This document shows, piece by piece, positions 17,502 to 26,334 of a stretch of 64,000 bases of DNA. The DNA lies in NCBI RefSeq assembly GCF_052115025.1, contig NZ_JBFRFW010000001.1:186001-250000 (forward strand). The letters are read 5' to 3'. The number at the start of each line of letters is the position of its first letter. The stretch's first letter is position 1. The stretch comes from Bradyrhizobium_A sp052115025. Its GTDB lineage: Bacteria; Pseudomonadota; Alphaproteobacteria; Rhizobiales; Xanthobacteraceae. A program made the position numbers and the translations under genes. The notes under the pieces are model-generated. The model did not search any database and was not told the origin of the DNA. It saw nothing but the letters and a program-made list of their open reading frames with translations.

Positions 17502-18089
17502 ATGCATCTCCACGTCCTCTCCGCCGTCTCCACGTTGCTGCTGCTCAGTGTCGTCGCACCGGCCGCGGCCGCCGACACTGCCATCCAGGACAAGCTGCCG
17601 CTGTGCGAAAGCTGCCACAGCAAGGACGGCATGTCCGTGCTGCCCAACACCCCTTCGCTCGCCGGCCAGCCCGATCAGTACCTGCAATGGCAGTTGGTGT
17701 TCTTCCGCGCCGGCACGCGCAAGAGTGAACAGATGTCGCCAGTCGCAGCCGATCTCAGCAACGAGGATATCCGCAACCTCGCCGGCCATTTCGCCGCTCT
17801 CGAGCCGCCCGCGTCGCCGCCCGCCGACGACAATCCGGCGCTGTCGGAAACAGGGGCGAAGATCGCGGCGCAAAACCGTTGCGCCTCCTGCCATACCGAC
17901 AACTTCGCCGGCACCAAGGCGGTGGCGCGGCTCGCCCGCCAGCGCGAGGACTACTTGCTCAAGGCGCTGATGGACTACAAGAGCGGCGTCCGCTCCGGTG
18001 GCGCCATGGCGGCAATGGCCGAGGTGGCCTACCCGCTGAGCGAGGACCAGATCAAGGCATTGGCCCACTATCTCGCGCACCTGAAGTGA
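17502..18089 (+). CDS. Diheme cytochrome c (c4-like)
   Basis: 195 residues with a signal peptide (MHLHVLSAVSTLLLLSVVAPAAAA) and two CxxCH haem motifs, CESCH and CASCH, each opening a roughly 80-residue c-type domain. Likely axial Met residues follow (EQMSPVA; GAMAAMAEVA). It is a periplasmic electron carrier, probably the acceptor for the upstream PQQ-type dehydrogenase. Its last 38 bp overlap the 3' end of coxF on the other strand. The start at 17502 is the only ATG that begins with the signal sequence. Confidence 0.88.
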   Translation: MHLHVLSAVSTLLLLSVVAPAAAADTAIQDKLPLCESCHSKDGMSVLPNTPSLAGQPDQYLQWQLVFFRAGTRKSEQMSPVAADLSNEDIRNLAGHFAALEPPASPPADDNPALSETGAKIAAQNRCASCHTDNFAGTKAVARLARQREDYLLKALMDYKSGVRSGGAMAAMAEVAYPLSEDQIKALAHYLAHLK

Positions 18090-18921
18090 ACACGGAGGCA
18101 CGCTGGCCACGGCGACGTGTGAGCGTGATCTCCGCCATGATCGACATCGCGATCTCTTCCGGCGTGATCGCGCCGAGATCGAGCCCGGCCGGAGCTCTGA
18201 CCTGGTCTAGCAGGCCGGCCGTGCTCCCCGCCGCCATCAACTTATCACGCAGCGCGGCCATCTTGCGGCGACTGCCGACAAAGGCGTGGTAGGACGCGTC
18301 GATCGACAGCGCCGCCCGCAGCGCCGCCTCGTCACCCTTCCCCTGCGTCGAAACAACGACGAAACGCTTCGCCGCATGCAGATGCTCCGGCCTGTAACCA
18401 TCGACCACGACATCGGCATCCGGAATCTCGGTGAGATCGGCCGCCGGAGCCGCGACGGTCACATGATAGCCAAGGCTGCCCGCCTGGACAGCAAGCGCCA
18501 GCGCCACCGGACTTGCGCCGATGATGACCAGTGCCGGATGCGGCAGCATCGGCTCGACGAAGATGTCCATGGTGCCCTTGCTGGGACACATGTTGCTGGC
18601 GAAGCGCACGCCGTCGCGGCTTTCGCCGGGCTGCACGCCGAGCTCCGCCAGCAGGTTTTCCGGCTGCACCGACACCATGCGCGGCTCGCCGTCGGCAAGC
18701 GCGTCGCGCGCCGCTTTCAGGACGGCGCCGCGAGCGCAGCCGCCGCCGATCCAGCCCGCCACGATGGTCCCGTCCGGACGGATCACAGCCTTGGCGCCGG
18801 CCTTCGCTGCGGTCACCGAGACGGTACGCACCACGGTCGCGAGCACGAACGCTTCCTCCGCCGCCTGCAGGCGGGCCACCAGATCCATCACTTCGCCATG
18901 GACGGTCATCACCGCCTCCAT
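18052..18921 (-). CDS. coxF: CoxF-like XdhC/CoxI family protein
   Basis: 289 residues from the ATG at 18921, which overlaps the coxE stop in TGATG. The N-terminal XdhC_CoxI domain has the conserved GGGCARGAVL motif (Cys in the molybdenum-cofactor-binding signature). The C-terminal Rossmann-like domain opens with VIIGASPVALALAV. XdhC-type proteins receive and protect the molybdenum cofactor and help its sulfuration before insertion into the hydroxylase. The place after coxE matches CoxF of the canonical order. The gene ends inside the convergent cytochrome c gene (38-bp overlap). coxG, coxH, coxI and coxK do not follow. Confidence 0.87.
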   Translation of the reverse strand: MEAVMTVHGEVMDLVARLQAAEEAFVLATVVRTVSVTAAKAGAKAVIRPDGTIVAGWIGGGCARGAVLKAARDALADGEPRMVSVQPENLLAELGVQPGESRDGVRFASNMCPSKGTMDIFVEPMLPHPALVIIGASPVALALAVQAGSLGYHVTVAAPAADLTEIPDADVVVDGYRPEHLHAAKRFVVVSTQGKGDEAALRAALSIDASYHAFVGSRRKMAALRDKLMAAGSTAGLLDQVRAPAGLDLGAITPEEIAMSIMAEITLTRRRGQRASVFTSGARDSGPMP

Positions 18922-20129
18922 CACAGCGCCGCGAGATAGGGCTCGAGATCGGCGAGACTGTTGAGCGTGTGGGCCGGCGCAAACAGGTCGACATGCGGCA
19001 GCGCCGCCTTCATGCCTGCGGCCTCCGGTGCATAATCCTTCCAGCCCAGCATCGGATTGAGCCAGACGATGCGGCGGCAACGCCGGCCGAGCGCCGCCAT
19101 CTCGCGGCCGAGCAGCACCGCGTCGCCGGTCTCATAGCCGTCCGAGACGATCATCACGCAGGTCCGTCCGTGGATCACCCGTGCCGCATGGCTGCGGTTG
19201 AATGTCTGCAGGCATTCTCCGATCCGTGTGCCACCCCCGGTGCCTTGCGCCATCATCGCCAGGCGATCGAGCGCGCGCGCCGGATCGCGCTCCTTCATCG
19301 CGTCGGAGACATGCGCGAGACGGGTGTGGAACAGAAAGGCCTCGGCCTCGCGAAACGCGTCGAGCACGCCGTGGACGAAGCGCAGGAAGATCCCGGTGTA
19401 CAGATTCATCGAGCCGGAAGCATCGAGCAAAATCACCAGACGCAGCGGCTTGGTCTTGCGTTGCCGCCGCATCAGCTCGATCGGCACGCCGCCGCGGCCG
19501 ATGCTGTGATGAATGGTGCGGCGCAGATCGAGCCGCCGGCCGCGGCTGCGCACCCGATCGCGGCGCGTCAGGCGGGTGCGCATCGCACGCGCGAGCTTCG
19601 CCGCTACTGCATGGGCGGCCTCGATCTGCTCCGGATCGGCCATGTGGCGAAAATCGACCTCCGCCAGCGTCTCGCCGCGGGTCGCACCCTCGCTGCGCCC
19701 TTCCCCACCCGCCGGCGGTGCGGTCCCATCGTCTCCGGCCATCTGATCGACCGGTGCCGATCCGCCGGCCTGCATCCGCGCCGCGGAATCGAGGCTCTTG
19801 AGCGACGGATTGTTCGCAGGCTTCGCCGGCCCCGTCGCCAGCGACCGCGAACGCACCCGCTGCCCGAGCCAGAACGCGTCGAACAGACCGTCGAAGCGAT
19901 CCCAGTCCGCCTTGCGCGCCGAGAACAGGTGCTTGAACGCCGAGCGCAGCAGCCCCGGCCGTTCGGCATAGCCCGCCGCCACCAGCGCCGCGGCGTCCTG
20001 TCCCTCCTGCAGGCCGACAGTGAAGGCATTGTCGCGCAGCGTGCGCAGGAAGGCGGCGAGTGTTTGCGCCATCGCACGCGAGGCGTCGCGCATCTCCTCC
20101 GCCGTACAGGGTGTGCCGCAGCAGCTCAT
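18921..20129 (-). CDS. coxE: CoxE-like von Willebrand factor A domain protein
   Basis: 402 residues. The variable N-terminal half holds a low-complexity, Gly/Ala-rich linker (about 95-150). The C-terminal VWA domain carries the MIDAS motif DASGSM (236-241), later TGGGTRIGE and the Asp of VSDGYETGD. CoxE works with the AAA ATPase CoxD to build the CuSMoO2 active site of CO dehydrogenase after the apoprotein has folded. It overlaps coxD by ATGA and coxF by TGATG, so translation is coupled. Confidence 0.93.
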   Translation of the reverse strand: MSCCGTPCTAEEMRDASRAMAQTLAAFLRTLRDNAFTVGLQEGQDAAALVAAGYAERPGLLRSAFKHLFSARKADWDRFDGLFDAFWLGQRVRSRSLATGPAKPANNPSLKSLDSAARMQAGGSAPVDQMAGDDGTAPPAGGEGRSEGATRGETLAEVDFRHMADPEQIEAAHAVAAKLARAMRTRLTRRDRVRSRGRRLDLRRTIHHSIGRGGVPIELMRRQRKTKPLRLVILLDASGSMNLYTGIFLRFVHGVLDAFREAEAFLFHTRLAHVSDAMKERDPARALDRLAMMAQGTGGGTRIGECLQTFNRSHAARVIHGRTCVMIVSDGYETGDAVLLGREMAALGRRCRRIVWLNPMLGWKDYAPEAAGMKAALPHVDLFAPAHTLNSLADLEPYLAAL

Positions 20130-20998
20130 GCGACCTTTCCCAGCAGCCGTGCGGTGACTTCAGGCCGGAAGGCGGCCTTGTCCTCGCGGGTCTTCAACAG
20201 GCACATCAGTGTCTCGTGAACCGTTTCGGGCGCGTCGCGCAGATCGCGGACGTCGAGTCCGACCAGCGCCGCAGCCCAGTCCAGCGTCTCGGCGACGCCC
20301 GGCACCTTGCGCAGGTCCTCCCTGCGCACGCCATCAACCATCCGGGCGATTTGCAGGGCCAGCGCGGCGCTGGCGCCTGGAACCCGGGCGAGGATGATGC
20401 GCGCCTCGCGGTCGACGTCCGGGTAGTCGAGATAATGATAGAGGCAGCGCCGGCGCAGCGCGTCCGACAGTTCGCGGGTGGCGTTCGAAGTCAGCACCAC
20501 ATGGGGAATCGTGCGCGCCTTGACGGTGCCAAGTTCCGGGATCGAGACCTGGAAATCCGACAGCAACTCGAGCAGGAACGCCTCGAACTCGTCATCGGCC
20601 CGGTCGATCTCGTCGATCAGCAGCACCACCGGCTGCTCGTGGCGGATCGCCGCGAGCAGGGGGCGCTCGAGCAGATACTTTTCCGAGAAGATCGCGTCCT
20701 CGACACTGGCCCCACCGACACCGCGATGGGCCTCGATCGCCAGCAACTGGCGCTGGTAGTTCCACTCATAGAGCGCCGCCGACTGATCCAGCCCTTCATA
20801 GCACTGCAGGCGGATCAGCTCGGTGTCGTGCACGGCCGCGAGCGCCTTGGCGACCTCGGTCTTGCCCACGCCCGCCTCGCCCTCCAGCAGCAGTGGGCGC
20901 GACAACAACTGCATCAGCGCGATCGCAGTCGCCAGCTCGCCATCGGCGATATAGCCGGTGGCCGCCAGACGCTCCGCGATCCGCTGCTGCTGTTTCAT
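20126..20998 (-). CDS. coxD: CoxD-like MoxR-type AAA+ ATPase
   Basis: 290 residues from the ATG at 20998, which overlaps the coxL stop (ATGA). Longer frames run into coxL and are rejected. Walker A GEAGVGKT (40-47), Walker B VVLLIDEID (124-132), sensor 1 LTSNATREL and the arginine-finger region RRRCLYHYLDYP are all present. CoxD is the chaperone-like ATPase needed to insert sulfur and copper at the molybdenum centre of CO dehydrogenase. Its MIDAS partner CoxE is encoded next. Confidence 0.94.
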   Translation of the reverse strand: MKQQQRIAERLAATGYIADGELATAIALMQLLSRPLLLEGEAGVGKTEVAKALAAVHDTELIRLQCYEGLDQSAALYEWNYQRQLLAIEAHRGVGGASVEDAIFSEKYLLERPLLAAIRHEQPVVLLIDEIDRADDEFEAFLLELLSDFQVSIPELGTVKARTIPHVVLTSNATRELSDALRRRCLYHYLDYPDVDREARIILARVPGASAALALQIARMVDGVRREDLRKVPGVAETLDWAAALVGLDVRDLRDAPETVHETLMCLLKTREDKAAFRPEVTARLLGKVA

Positions 20999-23421
20999 GA
21001 CGTCGCGAACACTCCGAGCCGCTCCGCCGCCCGCCAGTTGCGCCAGAAATCGTGCGGCATCTGGATATGGGTGCTGCCAAGGAACGAGAACGCGTCGTTG
21101 ACGGCGTTGGAGAATGCCGGCACGCCGCCGACATTGGGGCTTTCGCCGACACCCTTGGCGCCGATCGGGTGGTGCGGCGACGGCGTGACGGTGAAGTCGG
21201 TCTCCCAGTGCGGCGTCTCCACCGCAGTCGGCATGAAGAAATCCATGAACGAGCCGGTGACGACATTGCCGCCATCGTCGTAGCGGATCTCCTGCCCCAT
21301 CGCGATGGCGAACGCCTCCGTCAGGCCGCCATGGACCTGGCCCTCGATGATCATCGGATTGATGCGCGTGCCGCAATCGTCGAGCGCATAGAAGCGGCGG
21401 ACCTTGTAGACGCCGGTATCGATGTCGATGTCCATGACACAGATATAGGCGCCGAACGGATAGGTCATGTTCGGCGGATCATAATAACTCACCGCCTCGA
21501 GGCCAGGCTCCATGCCCGGCGGCACCGAGTTATACGCCGCCCAGCAGATGTCCTTCATGGTGATCGACTTCTCCGGCAGGCCCTTGATGCGGAAGCCGTC
21601 GATGTCCCACTCCAGATCGTCCTCGTGAACCTCGAGCTTGTAGGCGGCGATCATCTGCGCCTTGGCCTTGATCTTGCGTGCGGCCATGGCGATGGCTGCG
21701 CCGGCGACCGGCGTCGAGCGCGACCCGTAGGTCCCGAGCCCATAGGGCGCGGTGTCGGTATTGCCCTCCTCGACCATGATGTTGTCGGCGGGAATGCCGA
21801 TCTCCGTGGCGATGATCTGGGCCCATGTCGTCGCGTGGCCCTGCCCTTGGCTCTTGGTGCCCATGCGCGCGATGCCCGCGCCCGTCGGATGCAGGCGGAT
21901 CTCGCAGGAGTCGAACATGGCGATCCCGAGAATGTCGCAGTTCTTCGACGGTCCCGCGCCGACGATCTCGGTGAAGAACGACACCCCGATGCCCATGATC
22001 TCGCGCGTCTCGCCGCGCTGAAACGCCGCGCGCTTTTCCGCCTGCTCCTTACGCAGATCGGCATAGTGCGTGGTCTCCAGCGCCTTGCGCATCGCGGTGT
22101 GGTAATCGCCGGAGTCATATTCCCAGCCGAGCGCCGAGTGATAGGGAAACTGCTCCGGCTTCACGAAGTTCTTCAGCCGTAGCTCGGCCGGATCCATGCC
22201 AAGCTTCTGCGCCAGGATGTCCATGCCCCGCTCGATGCAGTAGGCGGCCTCGGTGACACGGAACGAGCAGCGATAGGCCACCCCGCCCGGCGCCTTGTTG
22301 GTGTAGATGCCGTCCACCGCCAGGTGCGCGACCGGAAAATCATAGGAGCCGGTGACGATGTTGAAGAAGCCCGCGGGCCACTTCGACGGATCGGCGCAGG
22401 CGTCGAACGCGCCGTGATCGGCGAGGACATGGACACGCAGCCCCGTCACCTTGCCGTCCTTCGTCGCCGCGATCTCCGTCGTCATGTGGTAGTCGCGGGC
22501 GAACGAGGTCGCCGTGAGGTTTTCGATGCGGTCCTCGACCCATTTCACCGGCTTGCCGGTCACGATCGAGGCGACTGCCGCGCAGATATAGCCGGGATAG
22601 GCGCCGACCTTGTTGCCGAAGCCGCCGCCAATATCCGGCGAGATGACATGGATCTTCTGCTCCGGCAGCTTGGCGATCAGCGACACCACCGTGCGGATGA
22701 CGTGCGGCGCCTGGAAGGTGCCCCAGATCGTCAGTTCGCCCTTGATCTTGTCGAACGAGCACACGCACTGGCAGGTTTCCAGCGGCGACGGATGGGTGCG
22801 GTGATAGGAGATCAGCTCCTTGATGGTGACATCGGCCTTGCGGAAGGCGGCGTCGGTCAGGTCCTTGTCGCCGACCGTCCATTCAAAAATATGGTTGTGA
22901 TGCTTGCGCGGGCCGTGCGCGCCGGAGGTCTTGCCGGCGAGATCCTCGCGCAGCACCGGCGCATTCGCATCCATCGCCTTGAACGGATCGACCAGCACCG
23001 GCAGCGGCTCGTAGTCGACCTCGACCTTGCCGATGCCGTCGTCGGCGGCATAGCGATCGGTGGCGACGACGAAGGCAACCTCCTGGTTCTGGAACAGCAC
23101 CTTGCCGTCGGCCAGCACCATCTGCACATCACCGGCGAGCGTCGGCATCCAGGCGAGATTGACCGTTTTCAGCGTCTCGGCCGTGATCACCGCCAGCACG
23201 CCCGGCACCTTGAGCGCCTCCTCCGTCCGGATCGCCTTGACCCGTGCATGGGCGTGCGGCGAGCGCACGAAATCGCCATGCAGCATGCCCGGCAGCTTGA
23301 CGTCGTCGACGTAGTTGCCCTTACCCTGGGTGAAGCGGATATCCTCGACCCGCTTGCGCTTGCAGCCCATGCCTTCGAGCCGGGCTTCGCGTTCTTCCCG
23401 CGTGGGAGTCATGTCGTTCAT
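20995..23421 (-). CDS. coxL: Aerobic CO dehydrogenase large (Mo-Cu) subunit, form I
   Basis: 808 residues, one fewer than my recollection of O. carboxidovorans CoxL. The start at 23421 overlaps the coxS stop (ATGA). The active-site loop reads VAYRCSFR (381-388), the diagnostic form I AYxCSFR motif, with Cys385 as the copper ligand. Form II enzymes have AYxGAGR. QGQGHATTW, the molybdopterin-cytosine-dinucleotide contacts, and the catalytic Glu in GAKGVGES (E760) are intact, offset by 3 from the Oligotropha numbering. The enzyme oxidises CO with water to CO2 and passes electrons through CoxS and CoxM to the quinone pool. This predicts a carboxydovore or carboxydotroph phenotype. Confidence 0.97.
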   Translation of the reverse strand: MNDMTPTREEREARLEGMGCKRKRVEDIRFTQGKGNYVDDVKLPGMLHGDFVRSPHAHARVKAIRTEEALKVPGVLAVITAETLKTVNLAWMPTLAGDVQMVLADGKVLFQNQEVAFVVATDRYAADDGIGKVEVDYEPLPVLVDPFKAMDANAPVLREDLAGKTSGAHGPRKHHNHIFEWTVGDKDLTDAAFRKADVTIKELISYHRTHPSPLETCQCVCSFDKIKGELTIWGTFQAPHVIRTVVSLIAKLPEQKIHVISPDIGGGFGNKVGAYPGYICAAVASIVTGKPVKWVEDRIENLTATSFARDYHMTTEIAATKDGKVTGLRVHVLADHGAFDACADPSKWPAGFFNIVTGSYDFPVAHLAVDGIYTNKAPGGVAYRCSFRVTEAAYCIERGMDILAQKLGMDPAELRLKNFVKPEQFPYHSALGWEYDSGDYHTAMRKALETTHYADLRKEQAEKRAAFQRGETREIMGIGVSFFTEIVGAGPSKNCDILGIAMFDSCEIRLHPTGAGIARMGTKSQGQGHATTWAQIIATEIGIPADNIMVEEGNTDTAPYGLGTYGSRSTPVAGAAIAMAARKIKAKAQMIAAYKLEVHEDDLEWDIDGFRIKGLPEKSITMKDICWAAYNSVPPGMEPGLEAVSYYDPPNMTYPFGAYICVMDIDIDTGVYKVRRFYALDDCGTRINPMIIEGQVHGGLTEAFAIAMGQEIRYDDGGNVVTGSFMDFFMPTAVETPHWETDFTVTPSPHHPIGAKGVGESPNVGGVPAFSNAVNDAFSFLGSTHIQMPHDFWRNWRAAERLGVFATS

Positions 23422-23918
23422 TCTGCAGCCTCCCGGAATTCCGTGCCGTTGATCTTCGCCGCGGCGTACTGGATCGCCTTGACGATGTTCTGGTAGCCGG
23501 TGCACCGGCAGATGTTGCCGGAGATGCCTATGCGGATCTCCGCCTCGGTCGGCGCCGGGTTTTCCTGCAGCAGGCGATGCGCCCGCAGGATCATGCCCGG
23601 CGTGCAGTAGCCGCACTGCAGGCCGTGCATCATGCGAAAACCTTCCTGCAGCGCCGACAGCGAGCCGTCGGCGCTGGCCATCCCCTCGATGGTGGTGAGA
23701 TCGGCGCCGTCGGCCTGGACCGCGAACACGGTGCAGCTCTTCACGGACATGCCGTTGAAGTCGACCGTACAGGCACCGCAGTGGGTGGTTTCGCAGCCAA
23801 TATGGGTTCCGGTCAGCTGGAGCTGCTCGCGGATGAAATGCACCAGCAGGGTGCGCGGCTCGACGAGGCCTTCGACCTCGGTGCCATTGACCTTCATCGT
23901 GACGTGGGTCTTCGCCAT
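23418..23918 (-). CDS. coxS: CO dehydrogenase small [2Fe-2S] subunit
   Basis: 166 residues. The plant-type [2Fe-2S] cluster is bound by Cys42, 47, 50 and 62 (GCETTHCGAC and SC). The proximal cluster is bound by Cys102, 105, 137 and 139 (CGYC and CRC). This spacing is the one known for CoxS. It transfers electrons from the Mo-Cu site of CoxL to the FAD of CoxM. It starts 11 bp after coxM and overlaps coxL by ATGA. Confidence 0.97.
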   Translation of the reverse strand: MAKTHVTMKVNGTEVEGLVEPRTLLVHFIREQLQLTGTHIGCETTHCGACTVDFNGMSVKSCTVFAVQADGADLTTIEGMASADGSLSALQEGFRMMHGLQCGYCTPGMILRAHRLLQENPAPTEAEIRIGISGNICRCTGYQNIVKAIQYAAAKINGTEFREAAE

Positions 23919-23929
23919 CGTATCCTCCC

Positions 23930-24793
23930 TCAGCGCGCGCGGGCGGCGGCGCGCTGCAGCGCCCGCATCACCATGATGCCGCCGACATGCTTACGGTATT
24001 CGGCAGGGCCGCGGGCATCGGCTGCCGGGGTCATGATCGCCCGCGCCGCCGCCGCGGCGTTCGCCAGTGCGGCCCCATCGAGGCTCGTCCCTATCACCGC
24101 CTTTGCCGCGTCGTCGGCGAGCAGCGGCGTCTCCGACAGGTTGGTGAGCCCGATGGCACAGGTTGCGACCTTGCCACCGGCCATGGTGAGCACGACCGCT
24201 GCGGCGGCGGTGGCATAGTCGCCGACCTTGCGCTTGAGCTTCTCGTAGGCGGAGCCATGTCCGGCTGGCGGCACGGGTACAGTGATCGCGGTGAGGATCT
24301 CGCCCGGCTCCAGCGCGGTGAAATAGGCCCCCTGATAGAACTCGGCGGCCGGAACGTCTCGGGCGCCCTGCGCGCCCTCCAGGCGGTAGCTCGCCCCCAG
24401 GGTCATCATCAGCGCCGGCATGTCGTTGCCGGGATCGCCATTAGCGACATTGCCGCCGACGGTCCCGAGATAGCGCACCTGCGGATCGGCTATCAGCTGC
24501 GCGGCTTCATGCAGGATGGGCAGGGCTTCGCCGATCAGGGCCGAAGCGAGCAGATCGTGCTGGGTGGTCATGGCCCCGATGACGACCGCACCGGCGTCGC
24601 GCCGGATGCCCCTTAGAGTGGCGATGCCATGGAGGTCGATAAGATGCTCGGGGGTGGCGAGCCGCAGCTTCATCATCGGGATCAGGCTGTGGCCGCCGGC
24701 GAGCGGACGGGCTTCGCTGCCGAGCAACGACAGCAGTTTCACCGCGTCGGCGATGCTCGCCGGCCGGTGGTAGCTGAACGGGCCAGGGATCAT
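23930..24793 (-). CDS. coxM: CO dehydrogenase medium (FAD) subunit
   Basis: 287 residues from MIPGPFSYHRP (ATG 24793). The earlier in-frame start at 24841 adds 16 unrelated residues. The two FAD motifs AGGHS (32-36) and TVGGN (111-115) sit at the residue numbers I recall for Oligotropha CoxM. The C-terminal CO-dehydrogenase flavoprotein domain is complete. It takes electrons from CoxS and reduces the respiratory quinone. It is the first structural gene, 149 bp downstream of coxC. Confidence 0.96.
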   Translation of the reverse strand: MIPGPFSYHRPASIADAVKLLSLLGSEARPLAGGHSLIPMMKLRLATPEHLIDLHGIATLRGIRRDAGAVVIGAMTTQHDLLASALIGEALPILHEAAQLIADPQVRYLGTVGGNVANGDPGNDMPALMMTLGASYRLEGAQGARDVPAAEFYQGAYFTALEPGEILTAITVPVPPAGHGSAYEKLKRKVGDYATAAAAVVLTMAGGKVATCAIGLTNLSETPLLADDAAKAVIGTSLDGAALANAAAAARAIMTPAADARGPAEYRKHVGGIMVMRALQRAAARAR

Positions 24794-24942
24794 GAACGTC
24801 CTCCATCCGTCTTGTTCGCGGGGGGCACGCAGACGCTGCACAAAGGCTCCCCCTCACGGCTGCGGCGTGCAAGACGACAGCGGTCAGAGCCGCACGAAGG
24901 GCCGGAATTCCCACGAATGACGGGCTATGCGCACGAAATGCG

Positions 24943-26184
24943 TCAGCCTTTATGACCTGTCTGGGCTTCGGACAGCGGATGGGAGACGCCGCGACGACCG
25001 GCGAGCCCCAGCATCGCCTTCAGCTCGGCGAGCTTGGCACGGCTGACCGGCACGCGGTGCGGCACCGCACCATCGAGCTCGACAACGGCGCCGTCACCTT
25101 CCTTGCGCACGAAGGTGACATGGGCAATGGCGACGATGTGGCTGCGATGCACGCGGACGAACTGCATGGGGTCGAGCTGCGCCTCCGCTTCCGAGATCGA
25201 CCACACACACATCCGCTCGCGCGTTCCGTCGTGGACGAGGGTGTAGTGGGCGTTGGCGCGCAGTCCGCGGACCTCTGCGACATCGATCAGGTGGGTCCCC
25301 TCCGCCCCCTCGACCGGTACGCGAGACACCGGCGCGATCCGTGGCTGACCGATCCCACCGAGCGGGGTCGGCATCAGGCGCTGCACCGCGGGACTGCGTT
25401 CCGTAACCTCCGTGCCGACGGACAGGCCGATCCCGCCCTCGGAGACCGCTCCAGCCGCTGCGTCCACGGCACGCCCGCGCGGGTCCGGCACGAGCGACAG
25501 CAGGAAGCCGCCGGCAATGACGAAGCTCAGCACCGAGACGATCACAGCCAGCCATTGTTGCGACACGGCGAGCCCGCCCATGTGGTGGTCGCCACCGGCC
25601 GCGGGCGCGAAATGCATGCCCATCATGGCGGTGTAGTGCATGCCCGATACCGCGATGCCAAAGGCCACCGCACTCGCCGCCAGGCGGACCCCCTCCTGTC
25701 GTGCAAGAAAGGCGCGCAGCCCGCCATAGGCGGCCAGCACCGCAATCAGCACCGACAGCACGATCATCGGCAGGTCATGGATGATGGTAAAACGCCCGGC
25801 GAGGCCGTGAATGCCGACATAGTGCATGCTGGCGATGCCGGCACCGAGCAAAACCGCCGACGACGCGAGCCGCGGCAGGGTCGGCTCGCCGATACTGACG
25901 AAGAACAGCGAGACGCCGACCACCAGGGCGCAGATCAGGAACGAGATGACCGTCGGCAGGACGAGATAGACCGTGTCGGCCGGCATCGGCGCCGCCAGGA
26001 TGCCGATGAAATGCATGGTCCAGATACCTACGGCGAAAAAGCCGGCGGCACCGGCCAGCAGCAGGCGACGGCTCGCGCCCGGAACGGCGCGAATGCGTGC
26101 CGCAAGGCTGAAACCGGTATAGCCGCCCAGGATCGCGATCCCCACCGAGAGCGCGACGAGAAAAGGATCGTGTCCATCGAACAT
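24943..26184 (-). CDS. coxC: CoxC-like MHYT-LytTR membrane-bound transcriptional regulator
   Basis: 413 residues. The N-terminal seven-helix MHYT sensor domain (about 8-235) has the repeated motifs MHF (57-59), MHY (120-122), MHY (182-184) and MHF (190-192). These are His and Met residues placed at the outer membrane face and proposed to bind a metal that senses diatomic gases. A linker of about 60 residues leads to a C-terminal LytTR DNA-binding domain (about 295-395, with FVRVHRSHIVAI). The domain pair and position upstream of coxM match CoxC of the Oligotropha cox cluster. It is the likely CO-responsive regulator of this operon. The CO-sensing role is inferred from family and place. Confidence 0.92.
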   Translation of the reverse strand: MFDGHDPFLVALSVGIAILGGYTGFSLAARIRAVPGASRRLLLAGAAGFFAVGIWTMHFIGILAAPMPADTVYLVLPTVISFLICALVVGVSLFFVSIGEPTLPRLASSAVLLGAGIASMHYVGIHGLAGRFTIIHDLPMIVLSVLIAVLAAYGGLRAFLARQEGVRLAASAVAFGIAVSGMHYTAMMGMHFAPAAGGDHHMGGLAVSQQWLAVIVSVLSFVIAGGFLLSLVPDPRGRAVDAAAGAVSEGGIGLSVGTEVTERSPAVQRLMPTPLGGIGQPRIAPVSRVPVEGAEGTHLIDVAEVRGLRANAHYTLVHDGTRERMCVWSISEAEAQLDPMQFVRVHRSHIVAIAHVTFVRKEGDGAVVELDGAVPHRVPVSRAKLAELKAMLGLAGRRGVSHPLSEAQTGHKG

Positions 26185-26218
26185 GATCGCCTCGACGGCC
26201 CGTCGTCACGGGCGCGCC

Positions 26219-26260
26219 TCCTCCCGCCGCAAAGTGTATCTGCGGCGGAGGAATTGACAA
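26219..26260 (-). promoter_or_regulatory. Candidate coxC promoter with inverted repeat around the -10
   Basis: On the minus strand TTGTCA (26255-26260) and TACACT (26233-26238) are spaced 16 bp. The -10 lies in the loop of a 12-bp inverted repeat: 26219-26231 with 26241-26252, one bulged base, arms reading TCCTCCGCCGCA and TGCGGCGGgAGGA. Predicted initiation is about 40 nt before the coxC ATG. The repeat could be an activator or repressor site. Confidence 0.5.
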
Positions 26261-26334
26261 TCTGTCCGGATCCAGCGTGGCCGATTGTGTCGTCACCGCA
26301 CCGGACGAGGCACCGGCGACCGCCGGTACTGCGA

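Noticed and set aside
20998..21376. Longer CoxD frame starting at 21376
   Set aside because: It overlaps the conserved C terminus of coxL, and the ATG at 20998 gives the family length.
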